Origin: RUG343 sp964486215
GTDB lineage: Bacteria; Bacillota_I; Bacilli_A; RF39; UBA660
Direction: 5' to 3'
NCBI GenBank assembly: GCA_964486215.1
Contig: CAZALI010000015.1
Coordinates: 1 to 30,031, forward strand
DNA: 30,031 nucleotides
The notes below the pieces were generated by a model. That model was not told where the DNA came from, did not search any database, and worked only from the letters and a program-made list of their open reading frames with translations. Shown here piece after piece: positions 8,133 to 18,200 of this stretch. The position numbers were made by a program, and so were the translations under genes. How positions within the stretch are numbered: the stretch's first letter is position 1; the number at the start of each line of letters is the position of its first letter.

Positions 8133-9482
8133 TCATTTATTTAGTGAATTTACTAAATCTTTAAACTCTTTTCCTCTAATTTCACACTCTTTATATTGAT
8201 CCCAACTAGCACTAGCTGGACTTAATAGTACAACGTCCCCACTATTTGTATGTTTAATAGCTTCCCTAAAAGCATCTTCTAAGTGTTCAAACACTATTAC
8301 ATCTTTGCCAATCTTAAGAGCATATTCTTTTACTCTATCACGACACTCGCCTATCGCAACTATTAATTTAACATGTTCCATATATGGAGTTAAATCATCA
8401 AAATTCTGGCCTCTTTCTAATCCACCTAAGAATATAATAGTTGGCTTATCAAAAGAAGATAAAGCTATTTGACTACACTTAATATTAGTAGCTTCCGTAT
8501 CATTATAATATTCTACTCCATCAATAGTAGAAACATACTCTAATCTATGTTCTACTCCTCTAAATTCACTAATTACTTTTCTAATAATATCATTTGATAC
8601 ATTAAATTCTTTCACAGCCATAATCGCAGCCATACAGTTCTCTACATTATGCATACCTTTAATCTTAATCTCATCTCTAGAAATAATTTTATCACCATAA
8701 TAGTAAATACTATTATCTTTTAGAGTACAACCATCTATATCTTCAGAACTAGAGAAATATTTCTTAATAGACTTAATATCTTTTAATTCATCTACTACGT
8801 CTTTACTATTAGAATTAATAATCGCAATATCGTTTTCATCTTGATTATAAAACATTCTAGCCTTTACTTCTTTGTAATGGTCATAAGTCTTCATAAAATC
8901 TATATGAGCTGCACTTAAATTAGTAAATACTCCAACATGAGGCCTAAATTTAGTAAAATTCTCTCCTTGCTGACAACTAACTTCCATCACCACGATATCA
9001 TTGCCTACTAATTGCTCTAAAGTACTAGTAAATGGATATCCAATATTTCCAGTTAAATGTACTCTATCACCAAAAGCTTCTTTTAAAATAGTATAAATTA
9101 AAGTTGTAGTAGTAGTCTTTCCGTTTGTACCAGTAATTCCTACTAGTGTAACATCATCAGGTAATAATCTAAAAGCCATCTCTGCTTCATTAATTACTTC
9201 TACTCCTAACTCTCTAGCTTTTAAAACATATTTATGATCAATAGGTACTCCAGGATTCTTAATAAGATAATCAAAACTCTCATCAAGTAAATCATCAGGA
9301 TGAGACCCAAATACAAATTTAACTCCTAGTTTTTCTAATTCTTCTATTTTAGTATTATCAAGATTTTCTCTATTTGCTCCATCGTTCACAATAACTTCAT
9401 TATTATGATTTATTAAATATCTAGCTGCTTCACTTCCACTTCTCGCAAAACCTAAAATTAATACTTTTTTATCTTCAAACAT
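8133..9482 (-). CDS. murD: UDP-N-acetylmuramoylalanine--D-glutamate ligase
   Basis: Cytoplasmic ATP-dependent ligase that adds D-glutamate to UDP-MurNAc-L-Ala in peptidoglycan precursor synthesis. At 449 residues it is full length. Seen: an N-terminal Rossmann-like start (KKVLILGFARSG), the ATP P-loop GTNGKTT (118-124, Lys122), HLTGNIGYP, a middle-domain EVKARMF lysine (the site carbamoylated in Mur ligases), and the C-terminal EYYNDTEATN and LLSPASASWDQY motifs. The usual ELSSFQL segment is replaced by EVSCQQGE. Two ATGs stand side by side; GGTGA is four bases before the second (9482), which I chose. It diverges from a FemAB-family gene, a second cell-wall enzyme. Its presence shows that the organism makes a cell wall, unlike true Mollicutes. 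Confidence 0.94.
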   Translation of the reverse strand: MFEDKKVLILGFARSGSEAARYLINHNNEVIVNDGANRENLDNTKIEELEKLGVKFVFGSHPDDLLDESFDYLIKNPGVPIDHKYVLKARELGVEVINEAEMAFRLLPDDVTLVGITGTNGKTTTTTLIYTILKEAFGDRVHLTGNIGYPFTSTLEQLVGNDIVVMEVSCQQGENFTKFRPHVGVFTNLSAAHIDFMKTYDHYKEVKARMFYNQDENDIAIINSNSKDVVDELKDIKSIKKYFSSSEDIDGCTLKDNSIYYYGDKIISRDEIKIKGMHNVENCMAAIMAVKEFNVSNDIIRKVISEFRGVEHRLEYVSTIDGVEYYNDTEATNIKCSQIALSSFDKPTIIFLGGLERGQNFDDLTPYMEHVKLIVAIGECRDRVKEYALKIGKDVIVFEHLEDAFREAIKHTNSGDVVLLSPASASWDQYKECEIRGKEFKDLVNSLNK

Positions 9483-9497
9483 CATATCACCAATACA

Positions 9498-9526
9498 ATT
9501 ATACTATATTTATATTTATTTGTGTA
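9498..9526 (-). promoter_or_regulatory. Candidate murD promoter
   Basis: Minus strand: TACACA (9521-9526, 4 of 6), 17-base spacer, perfect TATAAT (9498-9503), about 16 bases before the start codon. It is back to back with the femAB promoter. Confidence 0.55.
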
Positions 9527-9556
9527 TTGAAAGAACATTTATTACTATGTTATAAT
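9527..9556 (+). promoter_or_regulatory. Promoter of the FemAB-family gene
   Basis: TTGAAA (9527-9532), 18-base spacer, perfect TATAAT (9551-9556) with an extended TGT just before it. The gene start is 25 bases further on. Confidence 0.7.
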
Positions 9557-9580
9557 TAATACGATAAAGAGGAGTATATC

Positions 9581-10846
9581 ATGAAAATAGTAAATTTAAG
9601 TGCTAAACAATTTGATACTTTCGCAAGTAAACACCAATACAAAAGTTACTATCAGACATCTAACTATGCTAATTTAATAAAACAATTTGGTTATCATACT
9701 CAATTTCTAGGTATAGCTAGTGATCAAGATAAATTAATTGGTGCTACTTTAATTATCTATAAAGATATCTTTATGAAGAATAAGATTGGCTATGCACCAA
9801 GAGGAATACTATTTGATTATGATGATAAAGAAGAATTAAAAGAAATGATTACTCTTTTAAAAAAGACTCTTAATAAAGGTAAATTCATGCTATTCCGTAT
9901 GGATCCATATATACCTTTATCAATAAGAAATAATACTGGTGAAATTTTAAATATAAATCAAAGCGCTCAAACTATAATCAAAAACTTACAAGCAAATGGC
10001 TTTAAATATAAAGGAGAAAACTTGTTCTTCGAAACAGAAAAGCCTAGATGGGAATCATTAATAATTTTAAAGAAAGATATTAGAGATATTTTTGCTAGTT
10101 TTGATAAAAGAACTAGAAATAAAATACGTAGAGCTGCTAATCTTGGAGTTGAAATAATAAAGGATACAAGTAATGATGTAACAGACTTATATGATTTTAT
10201 TAAAGCAAAAGATCACAAAAACTTAGATTTCTACAAAGAATTAGTTAACTGTTTTGGTGATATGATTGATGTTTATTATGCTAGAATAAACACCGAGGCA
10301 TTTATAATTAATAGTCGTAGAAGCTATGAAAAAGAACTTGAAAGAAATGAACAACTAGCTACTACTATCCAAGACACAAGACTAAGTGAAGCTGAAAGAA
10401 ATGCCTATCTTAGTAAAAAGATGGAATCTGATGAATTAGTTGCTAGTTATAAAGATAGTATGATTCTAGCTACTAAATTACTAAGAGAATATCCAGAAGG
10501 ATTTAATATTGCCGGTAGTATTGTTATTAAATACGACAATGCAGCCTTTGTATTTATAGATGGAATAGATGAAAGATATAAACAACTAAATGCTAACTAT
10601 TTATTGAGATGGAAATTAGTTGAAGATTATAATGACGCTGGATTAAAATACTTAAATCTTAATGCCATTGTTGGAGAATTTAAAAACAAAAATCAATACT
10701 CTGGATTGAACGAAATGAAATTAGGCTTCAATTCAACAGTAAGTGAATATATAGGAGAATTTGACATCATTATAAACAATTTTACTTATAACCTATATAG
10801 TAACCTAAATAAAAATGACAAACCTAAAGCTAAAAAAAGCAAATAA
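9581..10846 (+). CDS. FemAB-family peptidoglycan bridge aminoacyltransferase
   Basis: A 421-residue cytoplasmic enzyme of the FemA/FemB/MurM type, which adds amino acids from aminoacyl-tRNA to the stem peptide of lipid II. Two GNAT-like subdomains are recognisable: the first begins YYQTSNYANLIKQFGY and GYAPRGILFDY, the second holds KRTRNKIRRAANLGVEI and, near the end, the FIDGIDERYKQLNANYLLRW and YLNLNAIVGEF segments. Between about residues 240 and 292 is a charged helical stretch, fitting the two-helix coiled-coil arm that these enzymes insert. The start has AGAGGAG six bases upstream and a strong promoter. It diverges from murD. The added amino acid (Gly, Ala or Ser) cannot be told from sequence. 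Confidence 0.9.
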   Translation: MKIVNLSAKQFDTFASKHQYKSYYQTSNYANLIKQFGYHTQFLGIASDQDKLIGATLIIYKDIFMKNKIGYAPRGILFDYDDKEELKEMITLLKKTLNKGKFMLFRMDPYIPLSIRNNTGEILNINQSAQTIIKNLQANGFKYKGENLFFETEKPRWESLIILKKDIRDIFASFDKRTRNKIRRAANLGVEIIKDTSNDVTDLYDFIKAKDHKNLDFYKELVNCFGDMIDVYYARINTEAFIINSRRSYEKELERNEQLATTIQDTRLSEAERNAYLSKKMESDELVASYKDSMILATKLLREYPEGFNIAGSIVIKYDNAAFVFIDGIDERYKQLNANYLLRWKLVEDYNDAGLKYLNLNAIVGEFKNKNQYSGLNEMKLGFNSTVSEYIGEFDIIINNFTYNLYSNLNKNDKPKAKKSK

Positions 10847-10875
10847 AAAGAACCGATTAAATCGGTTCTTTTTTT
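10847..10875. terminator. Bidirectional terminator between femAB and tuf
   Basis: Perfect 11-base arms AAAGAACCGAT / ATCGGTTCTTT with a TAA loop (10847-10871). Seven T follow on the plus strand (from 10869) and a T-rich tract follows on the minus strand. It starts right after the femAB stop and ends just before the tuf stop, serving both convergent genes. Confidence 0.92.
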
Positions 10876-10876
10876 A

Positions 10877-12061
10877 TCATTCAATAATCTTAGTAACGTT
10901 ACCAGCACCAACAGTGTGTCCACCTTCACGGATAGAGAACTTAGTTCCTTCCTCTAATGCGATTGAGTGAATTAATTCAACTGAGATGTTTACGTTATCT
11001 CCAGGCATTACCATTTCAGTACCTTCTGGTAAATTAATTACACCAGTAATATCTGTAGTTCTGAAATAGAATTGTGGACGATAATTTGCGAAGAATGGAG
11101 TATGACGTCCGCCTTCTTCTTTACTTAAGATATATACAGCAGCTTCAAACTTATGATGTGGAGTAACGCTTCCAGGTTTAGCTAAAACTTGACCACGTTG
11201 AACTTGTTCACGAGAAATACCACGTAATAATACTCCAGCATTGTCTCCAGCTTCTGCATAGTCTAATTGTTTTCTGAACATTTCAATTCCAGTAACAACT
11301 GTCTTTTGAGTTGGTTTAATACCAACAATTTCAACTTCTTCATTTAACTTTAATGTACCACGTTCAACACGTCCAGTAACAACAGTACCACGACCAGTGA
11401 TTGTGAATACATCTTCAATACTCATTAAGAAAGGTTTATCATTTTCTCTTTGTGGAGTTGGAATCCATTCATCAACAGCATTCATTAATTCATCGATTGC
11501 TGGAGTCCACTTTTCGTCTCCTTCAAGAGCCTTTAGAGCAGAACCTCTAATAATTGGAGTATTGTCTCCATCAAATTCATATTCGTTTAATAAATCACGA
11601 ATTTCCATTTCTACTAAATCAAGTAGTTCTGGATCATCAACCATATCACACTTATTCATGAATACTACCATTCTAGGTACTCCAACTTGACGAGCAAGTA
11701 AGATGTGTTCACGAGTTTGTGCCATAGGTCCATCAGTAGCAGCAATAACTAAGATTGCGCCATCCATTTGAGCAGCACCAGTAATCATGTTCTTAACATA
11801 GTCAGCATGTCCTGGGCAGTCAACGTGTGCATAGTGTCTCTTTTCAGTACTATACTCAACGTGTGCAGTATTAATAGTAATACCACGTTCTCTCTCTTCT
11901 GGAGCTTTATCAATGTTAGCGAATTCAACAGCTTTGTTACCATTTTTACCAGCTAAGCATTTAGTAATAGCAGCAGTTAGAGTAGTTTTACCATGATCTA
12001 CGTGTCCAATAGTACCAATGTTAACATGTGGTTTTGAACGATCAAATTTTTCCTTTGCCAT
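10877..12061 (-). CDS. tuf: Elongation factor Tu
   Basis: GTPase that delivers aminoacyl-tRNA to the ribosome. The 394-residue protein is full length, with the P-loop GHVDHGKT (19-26), the switch I end RGITINTAHVEY, DCPGH, NKCD and GSALKA of the G domain, followed by domains 2 and 3 and the standard C-terminus HTVGAGNVTKI. The start ATG has AAGGAGG eight bases upstream. A good promoter in the fusA-tuf gap suggests that tuf is transcribed both from the rpsL promoter and on its own. The gene ends with TGA, evidence that TGA is a stop in this organism. Confidence 0.98.
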   Translation of the reverse strand: MAKEKFDRSKPHVNIGTIGHVDHGKTTLTAAITKCLAGKNGNKAVEFANIDKAPEERERGITINTAHVEYSTEKRHYAHVDCPGHADYVKNMITGAAQMDGAILVIAATDGPMAQTREHILLARQVGVPRMVVFMNKCDMVDDPELLDLVEMEIRDLLNEYEFDGDNTPIIRGSALKALEGDEKWTPAIDELMNAVDEWIPTPQRENDKPFLMSIEDVFTITGRGTVVTGRVERGTLKLNEEVEIVGIKPTQKTVVTGIEMFRKQLDYAEAGDNAGVLLRGISREQVQRGQVLAKPGSVTPHHKFEAAVYILSKEEGGRHTPFFANYRPQFYFRTTDITGVINLPEGTEMVMPGDNVNISVELIHSIALEEGTKFSIREGGHTVGAGNVTKIIE

Positions 12062-12092
12062 AAAATATTCCTCCTTATTTATTACACATAAT

Positions 12093-12121
12093 ATTTTATC
12101 TAATTTTTATTATTTTTTCAA
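12093..12121 (-). promoter_or_regulatory. tuf promoter
   Basis: Minus strand: TTGAAA (12116-12121), 17-base spacer, TAAAAT (12093-12098), in the 72-base gap after fusA. It gives extra, independent expression of tuf. Confidence 0.65.
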
Positions 12122-12133
12122 CTATTTTATTCT

Positions 12134-14203
12134 TTAATTTCCTTGTTTCTTAATTATTTCTTCTGCGATGTTCTTAGGTACTTGTTCATAATGGTCAAAG
12201 AACATAACGAATGTACCTCTACCTTGTGTATTTGAACGTAAGTTAGTAGCATAACCAAACATTTCAGCAAGTGGAACCATTGCACTTAACTTAACGGCAT
12301 TACCCTGAGTTTCTTGTCCAAGTGGTTTACCACGGCGAGATGTTAAATCTCCCATAACATTACCAAAGTATTCTTCAGGAGTAGTAACATCAACTTTCAT
12401 GATTGGTTCAAGTAATACTGGATTACATTTATTCTTAATTTCTTTAACAGCTAGGCTTGCTGCTACTTTGAAGCTCATCTCATTAGAGTCAACATCGTGA
12501 TAAGAACCATCATATAATGTAGCCTTAACATCAATCATTGGATAACCAGCTATAACACCAGTTTGTAGAGCTTCTTGTAATCCTTTATCAACTACTGGTA
12601 TGTATTCACGAGGAACTACACCACCAACAACTTGGTCAACGAATTCATAACCTTTATCATGATTAGGTTCAAATCTAACCCAAACATGACCATATTGACC
12701 ACGTCCACCAGATTGCTTAATGTACTTACCTTCACACTCACCAGTATTAAGGATAGTCTCACGATAAGCAACTTGTGGAGCACCAACGTTTGCTTCAACT
12801 TTAAACTCACGTTTCATACGATCAACTAATACATCCAAATGTAATTCACCCATACCAGCTATAACAGTTTGACCTGTTTCAGTATTAGTATGAACTTTGA
12901 ATGTTGGATCCTCTTCAGCTAATTTTTGAAGAGCTAGAGCCATCTTATCTTGATCAGCTTTACTCTTAGGTTCAACAGCTAATTGCATAACTGGATCTGG
13001 TACATGTAAGCTTTCCAAAATAACTGGCTTCTTTTCATCACATAATGTATCACCAGTAGTAGTATTCTTAAGTCCAACAGCAGCAGCTATATCACCAGTA
13101 TATACATCTGTAATTTCTTTTCTATTATTGGCATGCATCTGTAAGATACGACCAATTCTTTCCTTAGAATCTTTATTAGAATTTAATACATATGATCCAC
13201 TAGATAAATGTCCAGAATAAACTCTAAAGAAAGTAAGTCTACCTACAAATGGATCAGTCATAACCTTAAATGCTAAAGCAGCAAAAGGTTCACTATCACT
13301 AGGATGTCTTTCTGCTTCTTCACCATTTAATGTAGTACCTTTAATACTTTCTACATCAAGTGGACTTGGTAAGTAATAAGTAACAGCATCAATTAATGGT
13401 TTGATACCCATATTACCTAATGCAGTTCCACACATAACTGGGAAGAATTCAGCAGCTAAAGTACCTTTTCTAATAGCAGTTCTAATCATATCTTCTGTTA
13501 CTTCTCCACCATCTAAGTAAGTCATCATAGTATCATCATCATATTCAGCAACAGCATCTATTAAATCTGCTCTCTTTTCCTCAGCTATATCTTTTAAATC
13601 AGCTGGGATTTCTATTTCTTTAGCATCCTCTGCTTCTTTTCCATCAAATTCATAAGCCTTCATAGTGATTAAATCAATAACTCCTCTGAATTCTGATTCA
13701 GCACCAATTGGCCATTCAATAGGTTTAGCCTTCACACCTAACCTGTCGCTTATAGTTTGTAAACTATACTCGAAATTTGCACCCACTTTATCCATTTTAT
13801 TTGCGAAGATAATTCTAGGTACCTTAAATTCTGAAGCTTGTCTCCAAACTGTTTCAGTTTGTGGTTCTACTCCTGCTTGTGCATCAATGATTGCTACGGC
13901 ACCATCTAGTACACGAAGAGAACGAGACACTTCAATTGTAAAATCAACATGTCCAGGAGTATCGATGATATTTAAACGATAACCTTTCCAATGTACTGTT
14001 GTAGCTGCAGAAGTAATAGTAATACCACGTTCTTGTTCTTGAGCCATCCAGTCCATTTGAGATTCGCCATCGTGAGTTTCACCAATTTTATGAGTAACTC
14101 CTGTAAGGAATAATATTCTCTCAGTACAAGTAGTCTTACCTGCATCGATATGAGCCATTATTCCAATATTTCTAGTCTTCTCTAAAGACGTATCTCTTGC
14201 CAT
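12134..14203 (-). CDS. fusA: Elongation factor G
   Basis: Translocation GTPase of the ribosome. The 689-residue protein is full length: P-loop AHIDAGKT (17-24), RGITITSAAT switch I, DTPGH, NKMDK, then domain II and the C-terminal domains IV-V with GQYGHVWVRFEP and the DLTSRRGKPLG region. The start ATG follows a GAGAGGAG ribosome site. It is 15 bases downstream of rpsG, as in the classical str operon (rpsL, rpsG, fusA, tuf). No second EF-G-like gene is in the window. Confidence 0.98.
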   Translation of the reverse strand: MARDTSLEKTRNIGIMAHIDAGKTTCTERILFLTGVTHKIGETHDGESQMDWMAQEQERGITITSAATTVHWKGYRLNIIDTPGHVDFTIEVSRSLRVLDGAVAIIDAQAGVEPQTETVWRQASEFKVPRIIFANKMDKVGANFEYSLQTISDRLGVKAKPIEWPIGAESEFRGVIDLITMKAYEFDGKEAEDAKEIEIPADLKDIAEEKRADLIDAVAEYDDDTMMTYLDGGEVTEDMIRTAIRKGTLAAEFFPVMCGTALGNMGIKPLIDAVTYYLPSPLDVESIKGTTLNGEEAERHPSDSEPFAALAFKVMTDPFVGRLTFFRVYSGHLSSGSYVLNSNKDSKERIGRILQMHANNRKEITDVYTGDIAAAVGLKNTTTGDTLCDEKKPVILESLHVPDPVMQLAVEPKSKADQDKMALALQKLAEEDPTFKVHTNTETGQTVIAGMGELHLDVLVDRMKREFKVEANVGAPQVAYRETILNTGECEGKYIKQSGGRGQYGHVWVRFEPNHDKGYEFVDQVVGGVVPREYIPVVDKGLQEALQTGVIAGYPMIDVKATLYDGSYHDVDSNEMSFKVAASLAVKEIKNKCNPVLLEPIMKVDVTTPEEYFGNVMGDLTSRRGKPLGQETQGNAVKLSAMVPLAEMFGYATNLRSNTQGRGTFVMFFDHYEQVPKNIAEEIIKKQGN

Positions 14204-14218
14204 ATATTATCTCCTCTC

Positions 14219-14686
14219 TTACCATCTATAATGAGCATAAGCTCTATTAGCTTCAGCCATACGATGAGTATCTTCACGTTTTTTAACAGTTGCACCTACA
14301 TTATTAGATGCATCAATAATTTCACTGGCTAATTTTTCAGCCATAGTATTTCCATGTCTCTCACGAGAAAATTTTGTTAACCACTTTAAAGCAAGTGCTT
14401 GTGCCCTAGCTGGAGTAACTTCAATTGGAACTTGATAGTTAGAACCACCTACACGACGAGACTTAACTTCTAATTGTGGTTTTACATTTTCTAAACAAGC
14501 ATCAAAAACTTCCATAGGATCTTTCTTTGTTTTCTCTTTTACTTGTTCAAAAGCATCATAAACTATAGTTTGAGCTGTTCCTTTTTTACCATCAATCATA
14601 ACTGTATTAATTAACTTAGCTACAACTTTAGAATTATAAATTGGATCAGCTAAAATATCTCTTTTAGTTGCACGTCTTTTACGCAT
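14219..14686 (-). CDS. rpsG: 30S ribosomal protein S7
   Basis: Primary binding protein for the 3' domain of 16S rRNA, lining the E site. The 155-residue protein has the usual basic start MRKRRATKR, then DPIYNSKVVAKLINTVMIDG, VGGSNYQVPIEV and the ending HRMAEANRAYAHYRW. AGGGAGG precedes the ATG. It lies between rpsL (26-base gap) and fusA (15-base gap) in the str operon. Confidence 0.98.
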   Translation of the reverse strand: MRKRRATKRDILADPIYNSKVVAKLINTVMIDGKKGTAQTIVYDAFEQVKEKTKKDPMEVFDACLENVKPQLEVKSRRVGGSNYQVPIEVTPARAQALALKWLTKFSRERHGNTMAEKLASEIIDASNNVGATVKKREDTHRMAEANRAYAHYRW

Positions 14687-14712
14687 ATTAATCCTCCCTT
14701 CAAAATTAAAAT

Positions 14713-15126
14713 TTACTCCTTAGGTTTCTTAGCACCATACTTACTACGACCTTGTTTACGATCTTTAACTCCAGCCGTATCTAAAGTACCACGAACCACA
14801 TGATAACGAACACCGATTAAATCCTTAACACGTCCACCACGAATTAAAACAACACTGTGCTCTTGTAGATTATGTCCTATACCTGGAATATAAGTATCTA
14901 CTTCTCTTCCATTAGATAAACGAACACGAGCATATTTACGAAGTGCAGAGTTTGGCTTCTTAGGTGTCTTAGTTCCAACACGAGTACAAACACCACGCAT
15001 TTGTGGAGAGTTACCATCTATTTGTCTATTCTTAATAGAATTAAATCTATATCTAAGAATTGGACTCTTAGGTTTGCTAACTTTACTCTTACGGTTTGAT
15101 TTAACTAATTGGTTAATTGTAGGCAT
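14713..15126 (-). CDS. rpsL: 30S ribosomal protein S12
   Basis: Decoding-centre protein of the small subunit; 137 residues, with the expected GVCTRVGTKTPKKPNSALRK and HNLQEHSVVLIRGGRVKDL segments and the ending RSKYGAKKPKE. The lysine of the TPKKPNS loop, changed in many streptomycin-resistant mutants, is the wild type. The second decoding loop, however, reads VKDLIG (Lys101-Asp102-Leu103-Ile104) where bacteria nearly always have VKDLPG; the Ile codon is ATC at 14815-14817. The ATG is preceded by AAAGGAGAT. It is the first gene of the str operon and has a strong promoter about 95 bases upstream. ybxF, which lies between rpoC and rpsL in B. subtilis, is absent. Confidence 0.98.
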   Translation of the reverse strand: MPTINQLVKSNRKSKVSKPKSPILRYRFNSIKNRQIDGNSPQMRGVCTRVGTKTPKKPNSALRKYARVRLSNGREVDTYIPGIGHNLQEHSVVLIRGGRVKDLIGVRYHVVRGTLDTAGVKDRKQGRSKYGAKKPKE

Positions 15127-15223
15127 TAAACTTATCTCCTTTCTTTACACATATCCTAGTGTATCATTATTCTCTTTAAATAAAACTTCGTCCTAAAACA
15201 AAGCCATTTAAAACAACATTAAT

Positions 15224-15252
15224 AATATATCATTGGAATTTAGTTATGTCAA
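15224..15252 (-). promoter_or_regulatory. rpsL (str operon) promoter
   Basis: Minus strand: perfect TTGACA (15247-15252), 17-base spacer, TATATT (15224-15229). It lies between the rpoC terminator and rpsL and leaves a leader of about 90 bases. Just before the rpsL ribosome site the leader has a weak hairpin, TACAC / GTGTA (15145-15162). Confidence 0.8.
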
Positions 15253-15265
15253 CAAAAAAATACAC

Positions 15266-15288
15266 AAAAAAAGGAGTATTTCTACTCC
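15266..15288 (-). terminator. Rho-independent terminator of rpoC
   Basis: Minus strand: stem GGAGTA / TACTCC closed by a GAAA tetraloop (15273-15288), then seven T. The stem includes the last codons and stop of rpoC (stop at 15282-15284). It separates rpoBC from the str operon. Confidence 0.9.
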
Positions 15289-18200
15289 ATAAATTGATCT
15301 TCTAGTTTTTCAAGTGGCTCTTCATCCATAAATTGTCTCTTAAGTTCATAATCAACGTCTTTATAAGCTCTAGAACCAGTACCAGCAGGTATTAATTTAC
15401 CTAGAATGACATTCTCTTTTAATCCAGATAATGGATCAACTTTACCCTTAATTGCAGCTTCAGTTAATACTCTAGTTGTCTCCTGGAATGAAGCAGCAGA
15501 TAAGAATGAATCTGTACCAAGTGCAGCCTTAGTAATACCTAGAAGTATAGGTTTACCAACAGCTGGCTTCTTACCATTAATAACAGCATCTCTGTTACCT
15601 TCAGTGAATTCACCAAAGTTAACGACAGCTCCAGGTACAAATCTTGTATCTCCACCATCAACAATCTTAAGTTTACTAATCATTCTTCTAGCAATAATTT
15701 CAACGTGCTTATCACTGATACCAACACCTTGAGAACGATAAGTATCTTGAATCTCTTTTAAGATATATTGTTGAGTTGTAATAGGGTCAGTTACAGCAAG
15801 TAATTCCTTAGGACTAATAGCACCTTCAGTTAACTTGTCTCCTGGTTCTACCTTATCGCCCTTCTCAACACATAATTTAGCACCATAGTTAGTAACATGA
15901 ATCTTAGTCTCTAATTTATTAGTAATACTAATATCATATTTACCTCTATCTTCTTTAATCTTAGAAATTGTTCCACTAATTTCAGCAATAGTAGCTTTAC
16001 CTTTTGGTGTACGTGCTTCAAATAACTCTTGAACACGAGGTAAACCTTGAGTGATATCTTCAACACCGGCAACTCCACCTGAGTGGAATGTACGCATTGT
16101 AAGCTGTGTACCTGGTTCACCAATAGATTGTGCTGCCATAACACCAACAGCTTCACCAACTTCAACTAAATTACCAGTTGCTAAGTTACGACCATAACAT
16201 TTTTGACAAATACCATTTTCGCAACCACAAGTAAGAATTGATCTAATTTCAACTTCTTTAACTCCAGCTTTAATAACTTTATCAGCTAAGCTATCAGTTA
16301 TTAACTCTAACTTATCAACAATAACTTCTTTAGTTTCAGGATTAATAACCTTCTTGTTAGCATATCTACCAACAATTCTATCCCTAAGTCCTTCAATAAC
16401 AGTACCATTCTTCTCATTAATAAAGTCTTTAACTACAATACCTTGATCAGTACCGCAATCTTCTTCTTTAATAATGATATCTTGACTGACATCAACAAGT
16501 CTACGAGTTAAGTAACCTGAATCGGCAGTCTTTAAGGCTGTATCGGCAAGACCTTTTCTAGAAGCGTGTGTAGATAAGAAGAAGTCAGACACATTCATAC
16601 CTTCTATTAAGTTAGAAAGTACTGGAATTTCAACATAACTATTATCTGGCTTAGTCATGATACCACGCATACCAGCAACTTGTGAGAACTGATGCAAACT
16701 ACCACGTGCTTTAGAATTCATCATGATGAAGATTGGATTCTCTGGGTTATCATTAGCTATCTTACTCAATTCATCTTGAATCTTATCAGTAGCATCCAAC
16801 CAAGATTCAACTACTTTGTTATATCTTTCTTCATCAGTAATTAAACCACGTTTATATTGTTTATTAATAGTATCAACAAGCTTCTGAGCTTCACCAACTA
16901 TCTTCTCTTTTTCTTTACTAGTAACAACATCAAACATACTAACAGTTAATCCAGATAATGTAGAATATTTAAATCCTAAATCCTTTAACTTATCTAGCAT
17001 TATAGATGTTTCAGTAGTCTTATATCTCTTAAATACTTGAGCAATTACTTTCTCTAAAGTACTCTTACCAAATGCTTCTACTAAAGGCATTTTCTTAATC
17101 TCTTCAGGAATATTTGTTCCCATAGATAAGAAATACTTAGGAGGAGTAATACCAGTTATATTATCATCAGTAGGTTCATTAATATAAGCAAATGAATCTG
17201 GTAATATCTCATTAAACTTTAACTTACCAACAGTAGTTATTAAGTATTTATCTTTTTGACCACTAGTAAATAGTTTATGCCTAAAGCTATTAACAGGAAT
17301 AGCTATTCTAGCATGTAGAGTTACTTCTCTTCTGTCATAAGCCATTAAAGCTTCATCAGCATTCTTAAATACTCTACCTTCTCCTGTATCTCCAGCTTTT
17401 TCCATAGTAATGTAATAGTTACCAATAACGATATCTTGTCCTGGAGTAACTATTGGATCACCACTCTTTGGATGCAATATATTATTAGAACCTAACATTA
17501 ATATTCTAGCTTCGGCTTTTGCTTCTTCAGAAAGTGGAATATGAACAGCCATCTGGTCACCATCGAAGTCCGCATTAAATGCAGAACAAACAAGTGGATG
17601 TAATCTAATAGCTTTACCACCAATTAATACTGGTTCAAAAGCTTGAATACCAAGTCTGTGTAATGTAGGAGCACGGTTAAGAAGAACTGGATGTTCTTTA
17701 ATAGCCTCTTCTACTATATCCCAAACAACTGGATCTTGATTATCAATCATTTTCTTAGCTGCTTTAATATTATGAGCTAATTCTTTTTCAACTAAACCAT
17801 GTATAACATGAGGTTTAAATAATTCCAAAGCCATTTCTTTTGGTATACCACATTGATACATCTTTAGAGATGGACCAATAACGATAACACTACGTCCAGA
17901 ATAATCAACACGTTTACCAAGTAAGTTTTGTCTGAAACGACCTTGTTTACCTTTCAACATACTAGAAAGTGACTTAAGTGGTCTATTACCAGCTCCAGTA
18001 ACATTTCTACCACGTCTACCATTATCGAATAAAGCATCTACAGCTTCCTGTAGCATTCTCTTTTCATTTTGAATAATTATAGATGGAGCATTTAAATCAA
18101 TTAATCTCTTTAAACGATTATTACGGTTAATAACTCTTCTATATAAATCATTCAAATCACTAGTAGCAAATCTACCACCATCAAGTTGAATCATTGGTCT

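Noticed and set aside
11397..11956. Open frames on the plus strand opposite tuf (and similar ones opposite fusA, rpoC, nusG and pflB)
   Set aside because: They are antisense shadows of strongly conserved genes, have no ribosome site and have compositions unlike real proteins.
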